From Pseudomonadota bacterium (GTDB taxonomy: Bacteria; Pseudomonadota; Gammaproteobacteria; Steroidobacterales; Steroidobacteraceae), in the NCBI GenBank assembly GCA_018241445.1, contig JAFEDT010000001.1, positions 1-64,000 on the forward strand: a stretch of 64,000 nucleotides of DNA. The letters run 5' to 3'. The position numbers and the translations under genes are program-made. The notes below the pieces were generated by a model. It made no database searches. It was not told the origin of the DNA and worked only from the letters and a program-made list of their open reading frames with translations. Of the stretch, positions 49,981-61,526 are shown piece after piece (position 1 is the first letter of the stretch; every line of letters starts with the position of its first letter).

Positions 49981-50506
49981 GCAGTGACAGCAGCCCCAGG
50001 GCCGCCGCCAGCGGCATGCCCGCGCCGCGCGAGGCGCTTTCGCAGCACACGCGCGCCGCGATCGACCACTGGGTGGCGAAGTTCCCGCCCGGGCGGCAGC
50101 GCTCGGCCTGCATTGCCGCGCTACGCGCGGCCCAGGAGCAGAACCAGGGCTTCCTGACTCGCGAGCTGATGGACGGGGTGGCCGACTACCTGGCGCTGCC
50201 GCCGATCCAGGTGTACGAGGTGGCGAGCTTCTACTCGATGTTCGAGACCCACCCCTGCGGACGGCATCACGTCAGCATCTGCACCAACATCTCCTGCTGG
50301 CTGAACGGCGCGGATGCGCTGGTGGCGCACGCCGAGAAGAAGCTCGGCATCCGCCAGAACCAGAGCACGGCCGACGGGCGCATCTTCCTCAAGCGCGAGG
50401 AGGAGTGCCTGGCGGCCTGCACCGGGGCGCCGATGATGATGGTGGATCACGTCTTCCACGAGCACCTGACTCCCGCGGCGCTCGACAAGATCCTGGATGA
50501 GCTCAA

Positions 50507-50510
<4 letters not shown>
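49977..50510 (+). CDS. nuoE: NADH-quinone oxidoreductase subunit E
   Basis: 24-kDa [2Fe-2S] subunit (cluster N1a) of the NADH module. Ligands C102, C107 (CTNISC) and C144, C148 (CLAAC). The TTG at 49977 is chosen because it overlaps the nuoD stop; an in-frame ATG at residue 14 would shorten a poorly conserved Ser/Ala-rich leader. About 177 aa. GTGA overlap with nuoF. Confidence 0.93.
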
Positions 50511-51830
<1,320 letters not shown>

Positions 51831-51838
<8 letters not shown>

Positions 51839-53993
51839 CGATCTGGTCAACATCGAGATCGACGGCGTGCCGGTCAAGGCGCGCAAGGGCGACATGATCA
51901 TCCGCGCCACCGACGCCAACGGCGTCTACGTGCCGCGCTTCTGCTACCACGAGAAGCTCAAGGTGGCCGCCAACTGCCGCATGTGCCTGGTGGAGGTGGA
52001 GAAGGCGCCCAAGCCCATGCCCGCCTGCGCCACCCCGGTGGCCGAGGGCATGAAGGTTTTCACCAGATCGGCCAAGGCCATCGGCGCGCAGCGCGCCGTC
52101 ATGGAGTTCCTGCTGATCAACCATCCGCTCGACTGCCCGATCTGCGACCAGGGCGGGGAGTGCGAGCTGCAGGATCTGGCGCTGGGCTTTGGCCGGGATG
52201 TGTCGCGCTACACCGAGGGCAAGCGCGCCGTCGAGGATCAGAACCTGGGACCGTTGATCGCCACCGACATGACGCGCTGCATCCAGTGCACGCGCTGCAT
52301 CCGCTTCACCCAGGAGATTGCCGGCATCCAGGAGCTGGGCCTGATCGGGCGCAGCGAGCACGAGACCGTGCGTTCCTACATAGAGAGCACCGTCAACCAC
52401 GAACTGTCGGGCAATGTCATCGACCTGTGCCCGGTCGGCGCGCTGGTGTCCAAGCCGTACCGCTTCAGCGCGCGCGCCTGGGAGATGACCGCGGCGCCGC
52501 TGGTTGCGCCGCATGACCCGGTGGGAACCAACATCTACGCACACGTGCTGCGCGGCAGGGTGATGCGCGTGGCGCCACGCGAGAACGAGGCCATCAACGA
52601 GACCTGGATCGCCGACCGCGAGCGCTTCAGCTACGAGGGGATCTACAGCCCGGAGCGGCTGACGGCGCCGCTGGTACGGCGCGGGTCGGAGTGGGTCGAG
52701 ACCGACTGGGAGACCGCGCTGCAGGCGGCGGCCGAAGGCCTGAGGGCGCGCGCCGAGGAGCTCGGTGTGCTGATCAGTCCCTCGAGCACGGTGGAGGAAG
52801 CCTGGCTGGCGGCGCGCCTGGCTCGCGGCCTGAACAGCGCCAATATCGATCACCGCCTGCGGCAGCGCGACTTCCGTGACCAGGCAGCCGACCCGCCGTA
52901 TCCGGGCCTGGGTATGGCGCTGGCGCAGGTGGAGGCGCTCGATGGCCTGCTGGTCATCGGCAGCCACCTGCGGCGCGAGGCGCCGCTGCTGGCACACCGG
53001 GTGCGCAAGGCGGCGCTGCGCGGCGCACAGGTCGCAATGCTCAATCCGGGCAGCTTCGTGCACCTGTTTCCCGTCAGGGCGGAGCGGGTTGCCGCAACTG
53101 CTGCGCTTGCCGCCGAACTGGCAGCCGTACTGGCCGCAGCCGCGCAGGCGGCCGGGGCCAGCGTGCCACAGCACCTGGCCGCGGCGGTGGGCGCGGCCCA
53201 GGTAGGTGATGCGCACCGCGCCCTGGCGGCGGTCCTGGCGAATGGGCAACAGCGCGCTGTCTGGCTGGGGGCGCTCGCCGGCCGTCATCCGGCGTTTGCC
53301 GACGTGCGTGCGCTCGCGGCTGGCCTGGCGCAGGTCACCGGCGCGCGGCTGGGCCGCATCACCGAGGGCGCCAACGCCGCGGGGGCATACCTGGCGGGGG
53401 CGGTGCCGCATCGCGAGGCCGGTGGCCGCGCCGCGGCGCACGTGGGATTGACGGCGGCGCAGATGCTGCACGAGCCGCTACGCGCCTACCTGCTGTGCGG
53501 CGGGGTGGAACCCGGCGCCGATACCCCGGGACCGGAAGGTCTGCGCACGCTGTCGCGCGCGCAGTTCGTGGTGGGGGTCACGCCGTTCGCGGGCGAGGAG
53601 GTCAGGGCGGTGGCGCACGTGCTGCTGCCGATGGGCACCTTCGCCGAATCCTCCGGCACCTACGTCAACTGCGAGGGCCAGTGGCAGAGCTTCGGCGGAG
53701 CAGCCCAGCCGGTGGGCGCCTCGCGCCCGGGCTGGAAAATCCTGCGCGTGCTGGGCAACCTGCTGGGACTGCAGGGCTTCGAGTACCAGTCCTCCGAGGA
53801 CGTGCTGGCGGATGTGCGCCGGGCCTGCGAGGCCGTGCAGAGCGCCGGCTACCAGGGCAGGCACGCGGCCGGCACCACGGCTGCGGCCGAGAGCGTGACC
53901 GACATTCCCATGTACCAGGGCGATGCGCTGCTGCGCCGCGCCCCGTCGCTGCAGCGCACGCGTGAGGGCCGCACCGCGGCCGTGACCTACTGA
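51831..53993 (+). CDS. nuoG: NADH-quinone oxidoreductase subunit G
   Basis: 75-kDa iron-sulfur subunit. N-terminal ferredoxin domain ligands C38, C49, C52, C66; the His-containing cluster H98, C102, C105, C111 ([14 protein letters not shown]); and C150, C153, C156 plus a later Cys (LCPVGALV) for N4. The molybdopterin-oxidoreductase-like C-terminal part is Ala-rich and divergent. At 720 aa it is shorter than the 908-aa E. coli protein, and the extra N7 cluster motif was not seen. Confidence 0.95.
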
Positions 53994-54002
53994 CGGCAGC
54001 CG

Positions 54003-55070
54003 ATGATCAACCTCGCCACCCTCTGGTCATCGCTGCCCGACTACGCGCGTGCCACGGTATGGATCCTGGTCATCACGGTGGTGCTAATCGTGCTGGTCGC
54101 GCTGCTGACCCTGTGGGAACGCAAGGTCATCGGCTGGATGCAGCTGCGCCGCGGTCCCAACCGGGTGCGCATCTTCGGTCTGCTGCCCGGCATCGGCCAG
54201 CCCTTCGCCGACGTGTTCAAGCTGCTGTTCAAGGAAGTGGTGGTGCCGGCGAACGCCAACAAGCTGCTGTTCCGCCTGGCACCGATGATCGCGCTGATCC
54301 CGGCCTTTGCCGCCTGGGCGGTGATCCCGCTGTCGCCCGAGGTGGTGGTGTCGAAGGCGGACGCGGGCCTGCTGTATCTGCTGTCGCTGACCTCGCTGGG
54401 GGTGTACGGCATCATCATTGCCGGCTGGGCCGCCAACTCCAAGTATGCCTTCCTCGGCGCCATGCGCTCGGCGGCGCAGATGGTGGCCTACGAGATCGCC
54501 ATGGGATTCGCGCTGGTGGGAGTGCTGATGGCCAGCGGCAGCATGAACCTCGGCACCATCGTCAACACCCAGCAGGGCGGGGTGCTGGCATGGAACTGGT
54601 TCTGGCTGTTTCCGCTGCTGGTGGTGTACTTCATCTCCGGCGTGGCGGAGACCAACCGCGCGCCTTTCGACGTCGCCGAGGGCGAGTCGGAGATCGTCGC
54701 CGGCTTCCACGTGGAGTACTCGGGGATCGGCTTCGCGCTTTTCTTCCTGGCCGAATACGCCAACATGATCCTGATCGCCACGCTGACCGCCGTGTTCTTC
54801 TTTGGCGGCTGGCGCGCGCCCTTCGAGGGCTGGCCTGGCCTGGGCGGCACCCTGCTGGGCGCGCCCAGCTTCCTGTGGCTGTTCGCCAAGGTGTTCGCGC
54901 TGGTATTCCTGTTCCTGTGGTTCCGCGCCACCTTCCCGCGCTATCGCTACGACCAGATCATGCGCCTGGGATGGAAGACCCTGATCCCGGTGACGCTGGT
55001 GTGGATCGGGGTGGAGATGCTGATGGCGAACTGGCACATCGGGCCGTGGGCGCGGGCCTGGTTTCACTGA
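54003..55070 (+). CDS. nuoH: NADH-quinone oxidoreductase subunit H
   Basis: Membrane subunit forming most of the quinone channel; about eight helices. Conserved blocks: [20 protein letters not shown], the acidic loop [20 protein letters not shown] with EYSG, and the C-terminal [20 protein letters not shown]. 355 aa. Spacing to nuoG is 9 bp and to nuoI 16 bp. Confidence 0.96.
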   Translation: MINLATLWSSLPDYARATVWILVITVVLIVLVALLTLWERKVIGWMQLRRGPNRVRIFGLLPGIGQPFADVFKLLFKEVVVPANANKLLFRLAPMIALIPAFAAWAVIPLSPEVVVSKADAGLLYLLSLTSLGVYGIIIAGWAANSKYAFLGAMRSAAQMVAYEIAMGFALVGVLMASGSMNLGTIVNTQQGGVLAWNWFWLFPLLVVYFISGVAETNRAPFDVAEGESEIVAGFHVEYSGIGFALFFLAEYANMILIATLTAVFFFGGWRAPFEGWPGLGGTLLGAPSFLWLFAKVFALVFLFLWFRATFPRYRYDQIMRLGWKTLIPVTLVWIGVEMLMANWHIGPWARAWFH

Positions 55071-55086
55071 CGGGACGGGATGACAG

Positions 55087-55563
55087 GTGAATCCGCTCAA
55101 GACGCTGTTGCTGCCGGAACTGCTCAAGGGCATGTGGGTGACCCGCCGCACGCTGTTCGAGAAGAAGTTCACGCTCAACTATCCGGAGGAGAAGACTCCG
55201 CAGTCGCCGCGCTTCCGCGGCCTGCACGCACTGCGCCGCTATCCCAACGGCCAGGAGCGCTGCATTGCCTGCAAGCTGTGCGAGGCGGTCTGCCCGGCGG
55301 TGTGCATCACCATTGATTCCGAGGTGTCGGCCGACGGCACACGGCGTACCAGCCGTTACGACATCGACCTGTTCAAGTGCATCTATTGTGGCTTCTGCGA
55401 GGAGGCCTGCCCGGTGGACGCCATCGTGCTGACCCGCATCCATGAGTACCACATGGAGCGGCGCGGCGAGAACATCATGAGCAAGGACAAGCTGCTCGCG
55501 GTCGGGGATCGCTACGAGGCCATGATCAGCGCCGACCGGGCCGCGGACGCGCCCTACCGCTGA
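55087..55563 (+). CDS. nuoI: NADH-quinone oxidoreductase subunit I
   Basis: Carries two [4Fe-4S] clusters (N6a, N6b) linking the NADH arm to NuoB. Ligands C59, C62, C65, C69 ([12 protein letters not shown]) and C98, C101, C104, C108 ([12 protein letters not shown]). Start GTG 55087 with AGG just upstream. 158 aa, ending in a short Ala/Asp tail. Confidence 0.96.
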   Translation: MNPLKTLLLPELLKGMWVTRRTLFEKKFTLNYPEEKTPQSPRFRGLHALRRYPNGQERCIACKLCEAVCPAVCITIDSEVSADGTRRTSRYDIDLFKCIYCGFCEEACPVDAIVLTRIHEYHMERRGENIMSKDKLLAVGDRYEAMISADRAADAPYR

Positions 55564-55574
55564 AGGAGCCGGCT

Positions 55575-56177
55575 ATGCTGATCGAGGGCCTTTATTTCCT
55601 GTTCGCCGCCATCCTGGTGCTGGCCGCGCTCGGGGTGATCCTGGCGCGCAACCCGGTGTACTCGGCGCTGCTGCTGGTGCTGTGCTTCTTCACCTCCGCC
55701 GCCATCTGGCTGCTGCTGGAGGCGGAGTTCCTGGCGGTGGTGCTGGTGCTGGTCTACGTGGGGGCGGTGATGGTGCTGTTCCTGTTCGTGGTCATGATGC
55801 TCGACATCAACCTGGCGGAGCTGCGCCACGGCTTCACCCGTTTCGCCGCACTCGGGGTGGTGACGGCGCTGGCGGTTATCGTGGAGATCGCCGGAGTGGT
55901 GTGGGTGCGCGGCTTCGGGCTCGACCTGGCGGCGGGCGCCGCGTCGCAGCCAGCCGGCTACAGCAACACCCTGGAGCTGGGTACGCTGCTGTACACGCGC
56001 TACGCCTATCCTTTCGAGCTGGCAGCCATGCTGCTGCTGGTGGCGATCGTGGCCGCCATCACCCTGACCATGCGCCGCCGGCCGGGCCTGAAGCAGCAGG
56101 ACGTGAGCGCACAGGTGGCGACGCGCGCCGCCGACCGCGTGCGCCTGGTGCGCATGGACGCGGATACAAAACAATGA
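55575..56177 (+). CDS. nuoJ: NADH-quinone oxidoreductase subunit J
   Basis: Five-helix membrane subunit of the proton-pumping arm. The broken helix 3 region [22 protein letters not shown] is characteristic. 200 aa with a basic C-terminal tail. The ATG is 11 bp after nuoI; it overlaps nuoK by 4 nt (ATGA). Confidence 0.94.
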   Translation: MLIEGLYFLFAAILVLAALGVILARNPVYSALLLVLCFFTSAAIWLLLEAEFLAVVLVLVYVGAVMVLFLFVVMMLDINLAELRHGFTRFAALGVVTALAVIVEIAGVVWVRGFGLDLAAGAASQPAGYSNTLELGTLLYTRYAYPFELAAMLLLVAIVAAITLTMRRRPGLKQQDVSAQVATRAADRVRLVRMDADTKQ

Positions 56178-56479
56178 TCAGCCTTGCCCACCTGCTGACG
56201 CTGTCGGCGATCCTGTTCGCGGTCGCGGTCGCGGGCATCTTCCTCAACCGCAAGAACGTGATCCTGCTGCTGATGTGCGTGGAGCTGGTGCTGCTGGCGG
56301 CCAACTTCAACTTCATCGCCTTCGCACGCTACCTGGGCGACCTGCAGGGCCAGGTGTTCGTGTTCTTCATTCTCACCGTGGCAGCCGCCGAGGCCGCGAT
56401 CGGGCTCGCGATCCTGGTGGTGCTGTTCCGCGAGCGGCGCAGCATCAACGTCGAAGACCTGGACACCCTGAAAGGCTGA
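56174..56479 (+). CDS. nuoK: NADH-quinone oxidoreductase subunit K
   Basis: 101-aa three-helix subunit (MrpC-like). The two conserved membrane glutamates are visible: the one in [19 protein letters not shown] and the one in [19 protein letters not shown]. Translation coupled to nuoJ. Confidence 0.95.
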   Translation: MISLAHLLTLSAILFAVAVAGIFLNRKNVILLLMCVELVLLAANFNFIAFARYLGDLQGQVFVFFILTVAAAEAAIGLAILVVLFRERRSINVEDLDTLKG

Positions 56480-56488
56480 CCCGCACCC

Positions 56489-58489
56489 GTGAACCCAACC
56501 GAACTCATTGCCATCCCGCTGCTGCCGCTGGCCGCGGCGCTGATCGCCGGACTGTGCGGCCGCTGGATCGGCCGCGCCGGCGCCCACAGTGTCACCTGCC
56601 TGGCGGTGGCGGCCGCCTGCGCGCTGTCGCTGCACGTGCTGTGGCAGCTGGTGTGGGGCGGCGTGCCGTCCTTCGAGGGCACGGTATACACCTGGCTGGT
56701 CAGCGACGGGGTGGGCATGCAGGTCGGCTTCCTGGTGGACCGGCTGACCGCGCTGATGATGGCGGTGGTGACCTTCGTATCGCTGTGCGTGCATATCTAC
56801 ACCATCGGCTACATGCGCGACGATCCGGGCTACACACGCTTCTTCAGTTACATCTCGCTGTTCACCTTCTCCATGCTGATGCTGGTGATGTCGAACAACT
56901 TCATGCAGCTGTTCTTCGGCTGGGAGGCGGTCGGCGTGGTGTCCTACCTGCTGATCGGCTTCTGGTACCAGCGCGAGAGCGCGATCTTCGCCAACCTCAA
57001 GGCCTTCCTGGTCAACCGCGTCGGCGACTTCGGCTTCGTGCTCGGTATCGCCGGCATCGTCTATTACACCCACTCGCTCGACTACCCGGTGGCCTTCGCA
57101 GCCGCGCCACGCATGGCGCAGGCCATGCTGCCGTTCACCGCGCACACCAGTGTGCCGGCGCTGACCTTGATCTGCATCTGCCTGTTCGTGGGCGCCATGG
57201 GTAAGTCGGCGCAGGTGCCGTTGCACGTATGGCTGCCGGATTCGATGGAGGGCCCGACGCCCATCTCGGCACTGATCCACGCCGCCACCATGGTGACCGC
57301 CGGCATCTTCATGGTGGCGCGCATGTCGCCGCTGTTCGAATACTCCGATACGGCGCTTTCGCTGGTGCTGGTGATCGGCGCCACCACGGCCTTCTTCATG
57401 GGCCTGCTGGGCGTGGTCAACAACGACATCAAGCGGGTGATTGCCTACTCGACGCTCTCGCAGCTCGGCTACATGACGGTCGCGCTGGGGGCCTCGGCCT
57501 ATGGCGCCGGCATTTTCCATCTCATGACGCACGCCTTCTTCAAGGCGCTGCTGTTCCTGGCGGCCGGCTCGGTGATCATCGGCATGCACCACGAGCAGGA
57601 CATGCGCCGCATGGGCGGCCTGGCGAAGTACATGCCCATCACCGCCGTCACCTGCTGGATCGGCGCGCTGGCCCTGATCGGCACGCCGCTGTTTTCCGGT
57701 TTCTATTCCAAGGATGCCATCATCGAGGCGGTGCACGAGTCGCACCGCTATGGGGCCGGCTACGCCTACTGGTGCGTGCTGCTGGGGGTATTCATCACGG
57801 CGCTCTACACCTTCCGCATGCTGTTCATGACCTTCCATGGGGCGGAGCGCTTCCGCCAGGCGCAGCACCACGCCGCGGACGGTGCCCACGACCGCCATGG
57901 CGATCACGGGCATGAACATGAGCCGCATGAGAGCCCGGCCGTGGTGTGGGTGCCGCTGGTGGCGCTGGCGATTCCCTCGGTCCTCATCGGTGCGCTGACG
58001 GTGGCGCCGGTGCTGCACGGCACGTTCTTCGGCGGGGCGATCTTTACGCGCGGTGCACAAGCCGCCCATGCGGCCGGCGAGGGTGTGAGCGCCGTGCGCC
58101 TCGCCCTCGAGGGTCTGGCGGCGCCGCCGTTCTGGCTGGCGCTCGCCGGTGTCGTGACTGCCTGGCTGTTCTTCCTGCGGTCGCCGTCGCTGGCCGATGC
58201 CGCGGGACGCCGCCTGCACGCCCTGCGCACGCTGCTGGTCAACAAGTACTACTTCGACTGGTTCAACGAGCACGTGATCGCAGCCCTGACGCGCGCGCTC
58301 GGCACCGTGCTGTGGAAGGGCGGGGACCAGGTGTTGATCGATGGTGTCCTGGTCAACGGCACGGCACAGGCCGTCAGCCGCCTGGGCAGTGCGACCCGCC
58401 GGCTGCAGAACGGCTACCTGTACTCCTATGCCTTCTGGATGATGATCGGGCTCGCGGTGCTGCTGGGCTGGTTCCTGGCCCACGCCTGA
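56489..58489 (+). CDS. nuoL: NADH-quinone oxidoreductase subunit L
   Basis: Largest antiporter-like subunit, with the long lateral helix at the C-terminus. Conserved WEAVGVVSYLLIGFW, AQVPLHVWLPDSMEGPTP and LIHAATMVTAGIFM segments contain the pumping Glu/Lys/His residues. A His/Asp-rich loop (HHAADGAHDRHGDHGHEHEP, about residue 462) lies between later helices; such loops vary between species. 666 aa, start GTG 56489. Confidence 0.96.
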   Translation: MNPTELIAIPLLPLAAALIAGLCGRWIGRAGAHSVTCLAVAAACALSLHVLWQLVWGGVPSFEGTVYTWLVSDGVGMQVGFLVDRLTALMMAVVTFVSLCVHIYTIGYMRDDPGYTRFFSYISLFTFSMLMLVMSNNFMQLFFGWEAVGVVSYLLIGFWYQRESAIFANLKAFLVNRVGDFGFVLGIAGIVYYTHSLDYPVAFAAAPRMAQAMLPFTAHTSVPALTLICICLFVGAMGKSAQVPLHVWLPDSMEGPTPISALIHAATMVTAGIFMVARMSPLFEYSDTALSLVLVIGATTAFFMGLLGVVNNDIKRVIAYSTLSQLGYMTVALGASAYGAGIFHLMTHAFFKALLFLAAGSVIIGMHHEQDMRRMGGLAKYMPITAVTCWIGALALIGTPLFSGFYSKDAIIEAVHESHRYGAGYAYWCVLLGVFITALYTFRMLFMTFHGAERFRQAQHHAADGAHDRHGDHGHEHEPHESPAVVWVPLVALAIPSVLIGALTVAPVLHGTFFGGAIFTRGAQAAHAAGEGVSAVRLALEGLAAPPFWLALAGVVTAWLFFLRSPSLADAAGRRLHALRTLLVNKYYFDWFNEHVIAALTRALGTVLWKGGDQVLIDGVLVNGTAQAVSRLGSATRRLQNGYLYSYAFWMMIGLAVLLGWFLAHA

Positions 58490-58517
58490 TGCGACCTTAA
58501 GTCAGAAAGCCAAGCGC

Positions 58518-60026
58518 ATGCACTGCTGCCTGTTATCGATCCTGATCTGGATGCCAATCGCCGCCGGGGCCCTGATCCTGCTGCTCGGCGATGCGCGGCC
58601 CGCCGTGACGCGCTGGCTGGCCCTGATCGCGGCCCTGGCGGCGCTGGTGTTGTCGCTGCCGCTGTGGAGCGGCTTCGATGTGACGGGCGCGGCCATGCAG
58701 TTTCCGGAGAAGCTGCCGTGGATCCCGCGCTTCTCGGCCTGGTACGCGCTCGGGGTCGACGGCATCTCGATGCCGCTGATCGTGCTGACCACCTTCATGA
58801 CCGTGCCGGTGGTGATCGCCGCCTGGACGGTGATCGAGAAGCGTCCGGCGCAGTACTACGCCGCCTTCCTGATCATGGAGGGGCTGATGGTCGGGGTGTT
58901 CTCGGCCACCGACGCGCTGCTGTTCTATTTCTTCTGGGAAGCGATGTTGATCCCGATGTTCCTGATCATCGGGGTGTGGGGCGGGCCACGGCGCGTCTAT
59001 GCGACGCTGAAGTTCTTCCTGTACACCTTCCTGGGCTCCGTGTTCATGCTGGTGGCCCTTATTTACATGTACGTAAAGGCCGGGGACTACGCCATCGCCA
59101 GCTTCCAGGCCCTGCCGTTGTCACTGGCCGAGCAGCGCTGGATCTTCGCGGCCTTCTTCCTGGCCTTTGCCGTCAAGGTGCCGATGTGGCCGGTGCATAC
59201 GTGGCTGCCGGATGCGCATGTCGAGGCGCCGACCGGCGGCTCGGTGATCCTGGCGGCCATCATGCTGAAGATGGGTGGCTACGGCTTTCTGCGCTTCAGC
59301 CTGCCTATAACCCCTGACGCCAGCCGCGAACTGGACCTGGTGATGATCGCGCTGTCGCTGATCGCCGTGGTGTACATCGGGCTGGTGGCGCTGATGCAGC
59401 AGGACATGAAGAAGCTCATCGCCTACTCCTCGATCGCGCACATGGGCTTCGTGACGCTCGGCGCCTTTGTCATCTATGCGATCGTGGCTGCCACCGGCAG
59501 CCGGGTCGGCGCCGGCATGGCGCTCGACGGCGCGATGGTGCAGATGATCTCGCACGGACTGATCTCAGGCAGCCTGTTCCTGTGCGTCGGTGTCCTGTAC
59601 GACCGGCTGCACAGCCGCCAGATCGCCGACTACGGCGGGGTGGTCAATGTCATGCCGGTGTTCGCGGTCTTCATGGTGTTGTTTGCCCTCGCCAACACGG
59701 GCCTGCCGGGAACTTCGGGCTTCGTGGGCGAGTTCCTGGTCATCATTGCCACTTTCCGCGCCAGCTTCTGGTACGCATTCTTCGCCGCCGTGACCCTGGT
59801 AACCGGTGCCGCCTATACGCTGTGGCTGGTGAAGCGAGTGGTGTTCGGGCCGGTGACCAGTCCGCGGGTCGCGGCGCTCAAGGATCTGAATCCGCGCGAG
59901 TTCGTGGTGTTGGGCATGCTGGCGGTGCTGGTGATTGGCGTGGGGGTGTGGCCGGCGCCACTGCTGAGAGTCATGCAACCCACCATCCGGCACCTCGTCA
60001 CCCTGGCTCTGGCGAGCAAGCTATGA
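58518..60026 (+). CDS. nuoM: NADH-quinone oxidoreductase subunit M
   Basis: Antiporter-like proton-pumping subunit with 14 predicted helices. Marks: FFWEAMLIPMFLIIGVWGG, VKVPMWPVHTWLPDAHVEAP, IAYSSIAHMGFV and the C-terminal VFGPVTSP loop. 502 aa. It overlaps nuoN by 4 nt (ATGA). Confidence 0.96.
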   Translation: MHCCLLSILIWMPIAAGALILLLGDARPAVTRWLALIAALAALVLSLPLWSGFDVTGAAMQFPEKLPWIPRFSAWYALGVDGISMPLIVLTTFMTVPVVIAAWTVIEKRPAQYYAAFLIMEGLMVGVFSATDALLFYFFWEAMLIPMFLIIGVWGGPRRVYATLKFFLYTFLGSVFMLVALIYMYVKAGDYAIASFQALPLSLAEQRWIFAAFFLAFAVKVPMWPVHTWLPDAHVEAPTGGSVILAAIMLKMGGYGFLRFSLPITPDASRELDLVMIALSLIAVVYIGLVALMQQDMKKLIAYSSIAHMGFVTLGAFVIYAIVAATGSRVGAGMALDGAMVQMISHGLISGSLFLCVGVLYDRLHSRQIADYGGVVNVMPVFAVFMVLFALANTGLPGTSGFVGEFLVIIATFRASFWYAFFAAVTLVTGAAYTLWLVKRVVFGPVTSPRVAALKDLNPREFVVLGMLAVLVIGVGVWPAPLLRVMQPTIRHLVTLALASKL

Positions 60027-61456
60027 TCACCCTGTCCCTGCAGAGCCTCGTGCCGGCGATTGCGGAAATCTGGCTGGTGGTGGCGGTGTGCCTGATCCTG
60101 CTGGCGGACTCCTTTGCCGGCGCGCGCCGGCGCAGCCTGACACCGACCCTGACGCTGCTGGCGCTGGCCGTCGGCGCGGCACTTACGGTGCGCTACGGCT
60201 TCACCGGCGCACATGTGACGCTGTTCGATGGCATGTACGTCTCCGACAGGCTGGCGGTGGTGCTCAAGCTCGCCGGATTCCTGATCGTGGCGGTGGTGTT
60301 GCTGTACTCGCGCGGCTACCTGGAGCGCCGCGGCATCCTGCGCGGGGAATACTACGTGCTCGCCCTCACGGCGCTGCTGGGCATTTTCGTGCTGATATCG
60401 GCCGGCAACCTGCTGACGGTGTACCTGGGGGTGGAGCTGCTGGCGCTGTCGGTTTACGCCATGGTGGCCTTCGACCGTGAGTCCGGCGTGGCAGCCGAGT
60501 CGGCGATGAAGTACTTTGTGCTGGGGGCGATCGCCTCCGGCACGCTGCTGTACGGCATGTCGCTGCTGTACGGCCTGACGGGCACGCTGGATCTGGGGCT
60601 GCTGGCGCAGCGCCTGGAAACCGCCGGCCCGGGGGTCATCCTGGCGCTGGCCTTCGTGGTGGCCGCGGTGGCCTTCAAGCTCGGTGCCGTGCCCTTCCAC
60701 ATGTGGCTGCCGGACGTGTACGAGGGCGCTCCCACCAGCGTGACACTGTTCATCGGCACCGTGCCCAAAATAGCCTACTTCGCGCTGGCCTTCCGCCTGC
60801 TGGCGGAGGGGCTGGCCGGGACGACGGCACAGTGGACGCAGATGCTGGCGCCGCTGGCGGTGCTGACGCTGGTGGTGGGTAACTGCGTGGCGATCGTGCA
60901 GTCGAACCTGAAGCGCATGCTGGCCTATTCCACCATCGCCAACGTCGGCTTCATCCTGCTCGGCTTCGTCGCCGGCACGCCCGCAGGTTACGCTGCGGCG
61001 CTCTATTACGTGCTGGTGTACGTGTTGACCAGCCTCGGCTCCTTCGGCGTGATCCTGCTGGCCGGTTCACGCGGCTTCGAGGCCGACCGCATGGACGACT
61101 ACCGTGGCCTGTCGCGCCGCGACCCGCTGTTGGCCGGCGCGATGATGATGCTGATGTTCTCCACCGCGGGTGTGCCACCCTTCGTGGGCTTCTGGGCCAA
61201 GCTGCGCATCTTCCAGGTGCTGTGGGAGACGCATCACCTGTGGCTGGTGCTGATCGCGGCGGCAACGTCGGTGGTCGGCGCCTACTACACCCTGCGGGTC
61301 ATCAAGCTGATGTACTTCGACGAGCCGGTGGAGGCGCCCGCCGGCGAGCCTGCACCCGGGGTGCGGCTGGTGCTGGGAGTGAATGCAGCCCTGGTGCTGG
61401 CGCTGGGACTGATTCCCGGGCCGCTGCTGGATCTGTGCGCGCGGCTGATCCACTGA
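60023..61456 (+). CDS. nuoN: NADH-quinone oxidoreductase subunit N
   Basis: Third antiporter-like subunit, closing the nuo operon. Marks: TVYLGVELLALSVYAMVAF, AFKLGAVPFHMWLPDVYEGAP, MLAYSTIANVGFILLGF and FSTAGVPPFVGFWAKL. 477 aa from ATG 60023; longer in-frame starts lie inside nuoM and are rejected. It is followed after 70 bp by a secreted peptidase gene. Confidence 0.96.
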   Translation: MITLSLQSLVPAIAEIWLVVAVCLILLADSFAGARRRSLTPTLTLLALAVGAALTVRYGFTGAHVTLFDGMYVSDRLAVVLKLAGFLIVAVVLLYSRGYLERRGILRGEYYVLALTALLGIFVLISAGNLLTVYLGVELLALSVYAMVAFDRESGVAAESAMKYFVLGAIASGTLLYGMSLLYGLTGTLDLGLLAQRLETAGPGVILALAFVVAAVAFKLGAVPFHMWLPDVYEGAPTSVTLFIGTVPKIAYFALAFRLLAEGLAGTTAQWTQMLAPLAVLTLVVGNCVAIVQSNLKRMLAYSTIANVGFILLGFVAGTPAGYAAALYYVLVYVLTSLGSFGVILLAGSRGFEADRMDDYRGLSRRDPLLAGAMMMLMFSTAGVPPFVGFWAKLRIFQVLWETHHLWLVLIAAATSVVGAYYTLRVIKLMYFDEPVEAPAGEPAPGVRLVLGVNAALVLALGLIPGPLLDLCARLIH

Positions 61457-61526
61457 AGCGACAGCCCGCCCCGGCGCGCAACAGACCGGTGGCAATCGGG
61501 TTCGGCAAGAAGCGACGGAGACGTTC

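Noticed and set aside
56006..58483. Long open frame (825 codons) on the minus strand opposite nuoJ-nuoL
   Set aside because: His/Gln/Arg-rich composition with no domain, entirely antisense to conserved nuo genes; a by-product of high GC and codon bias.
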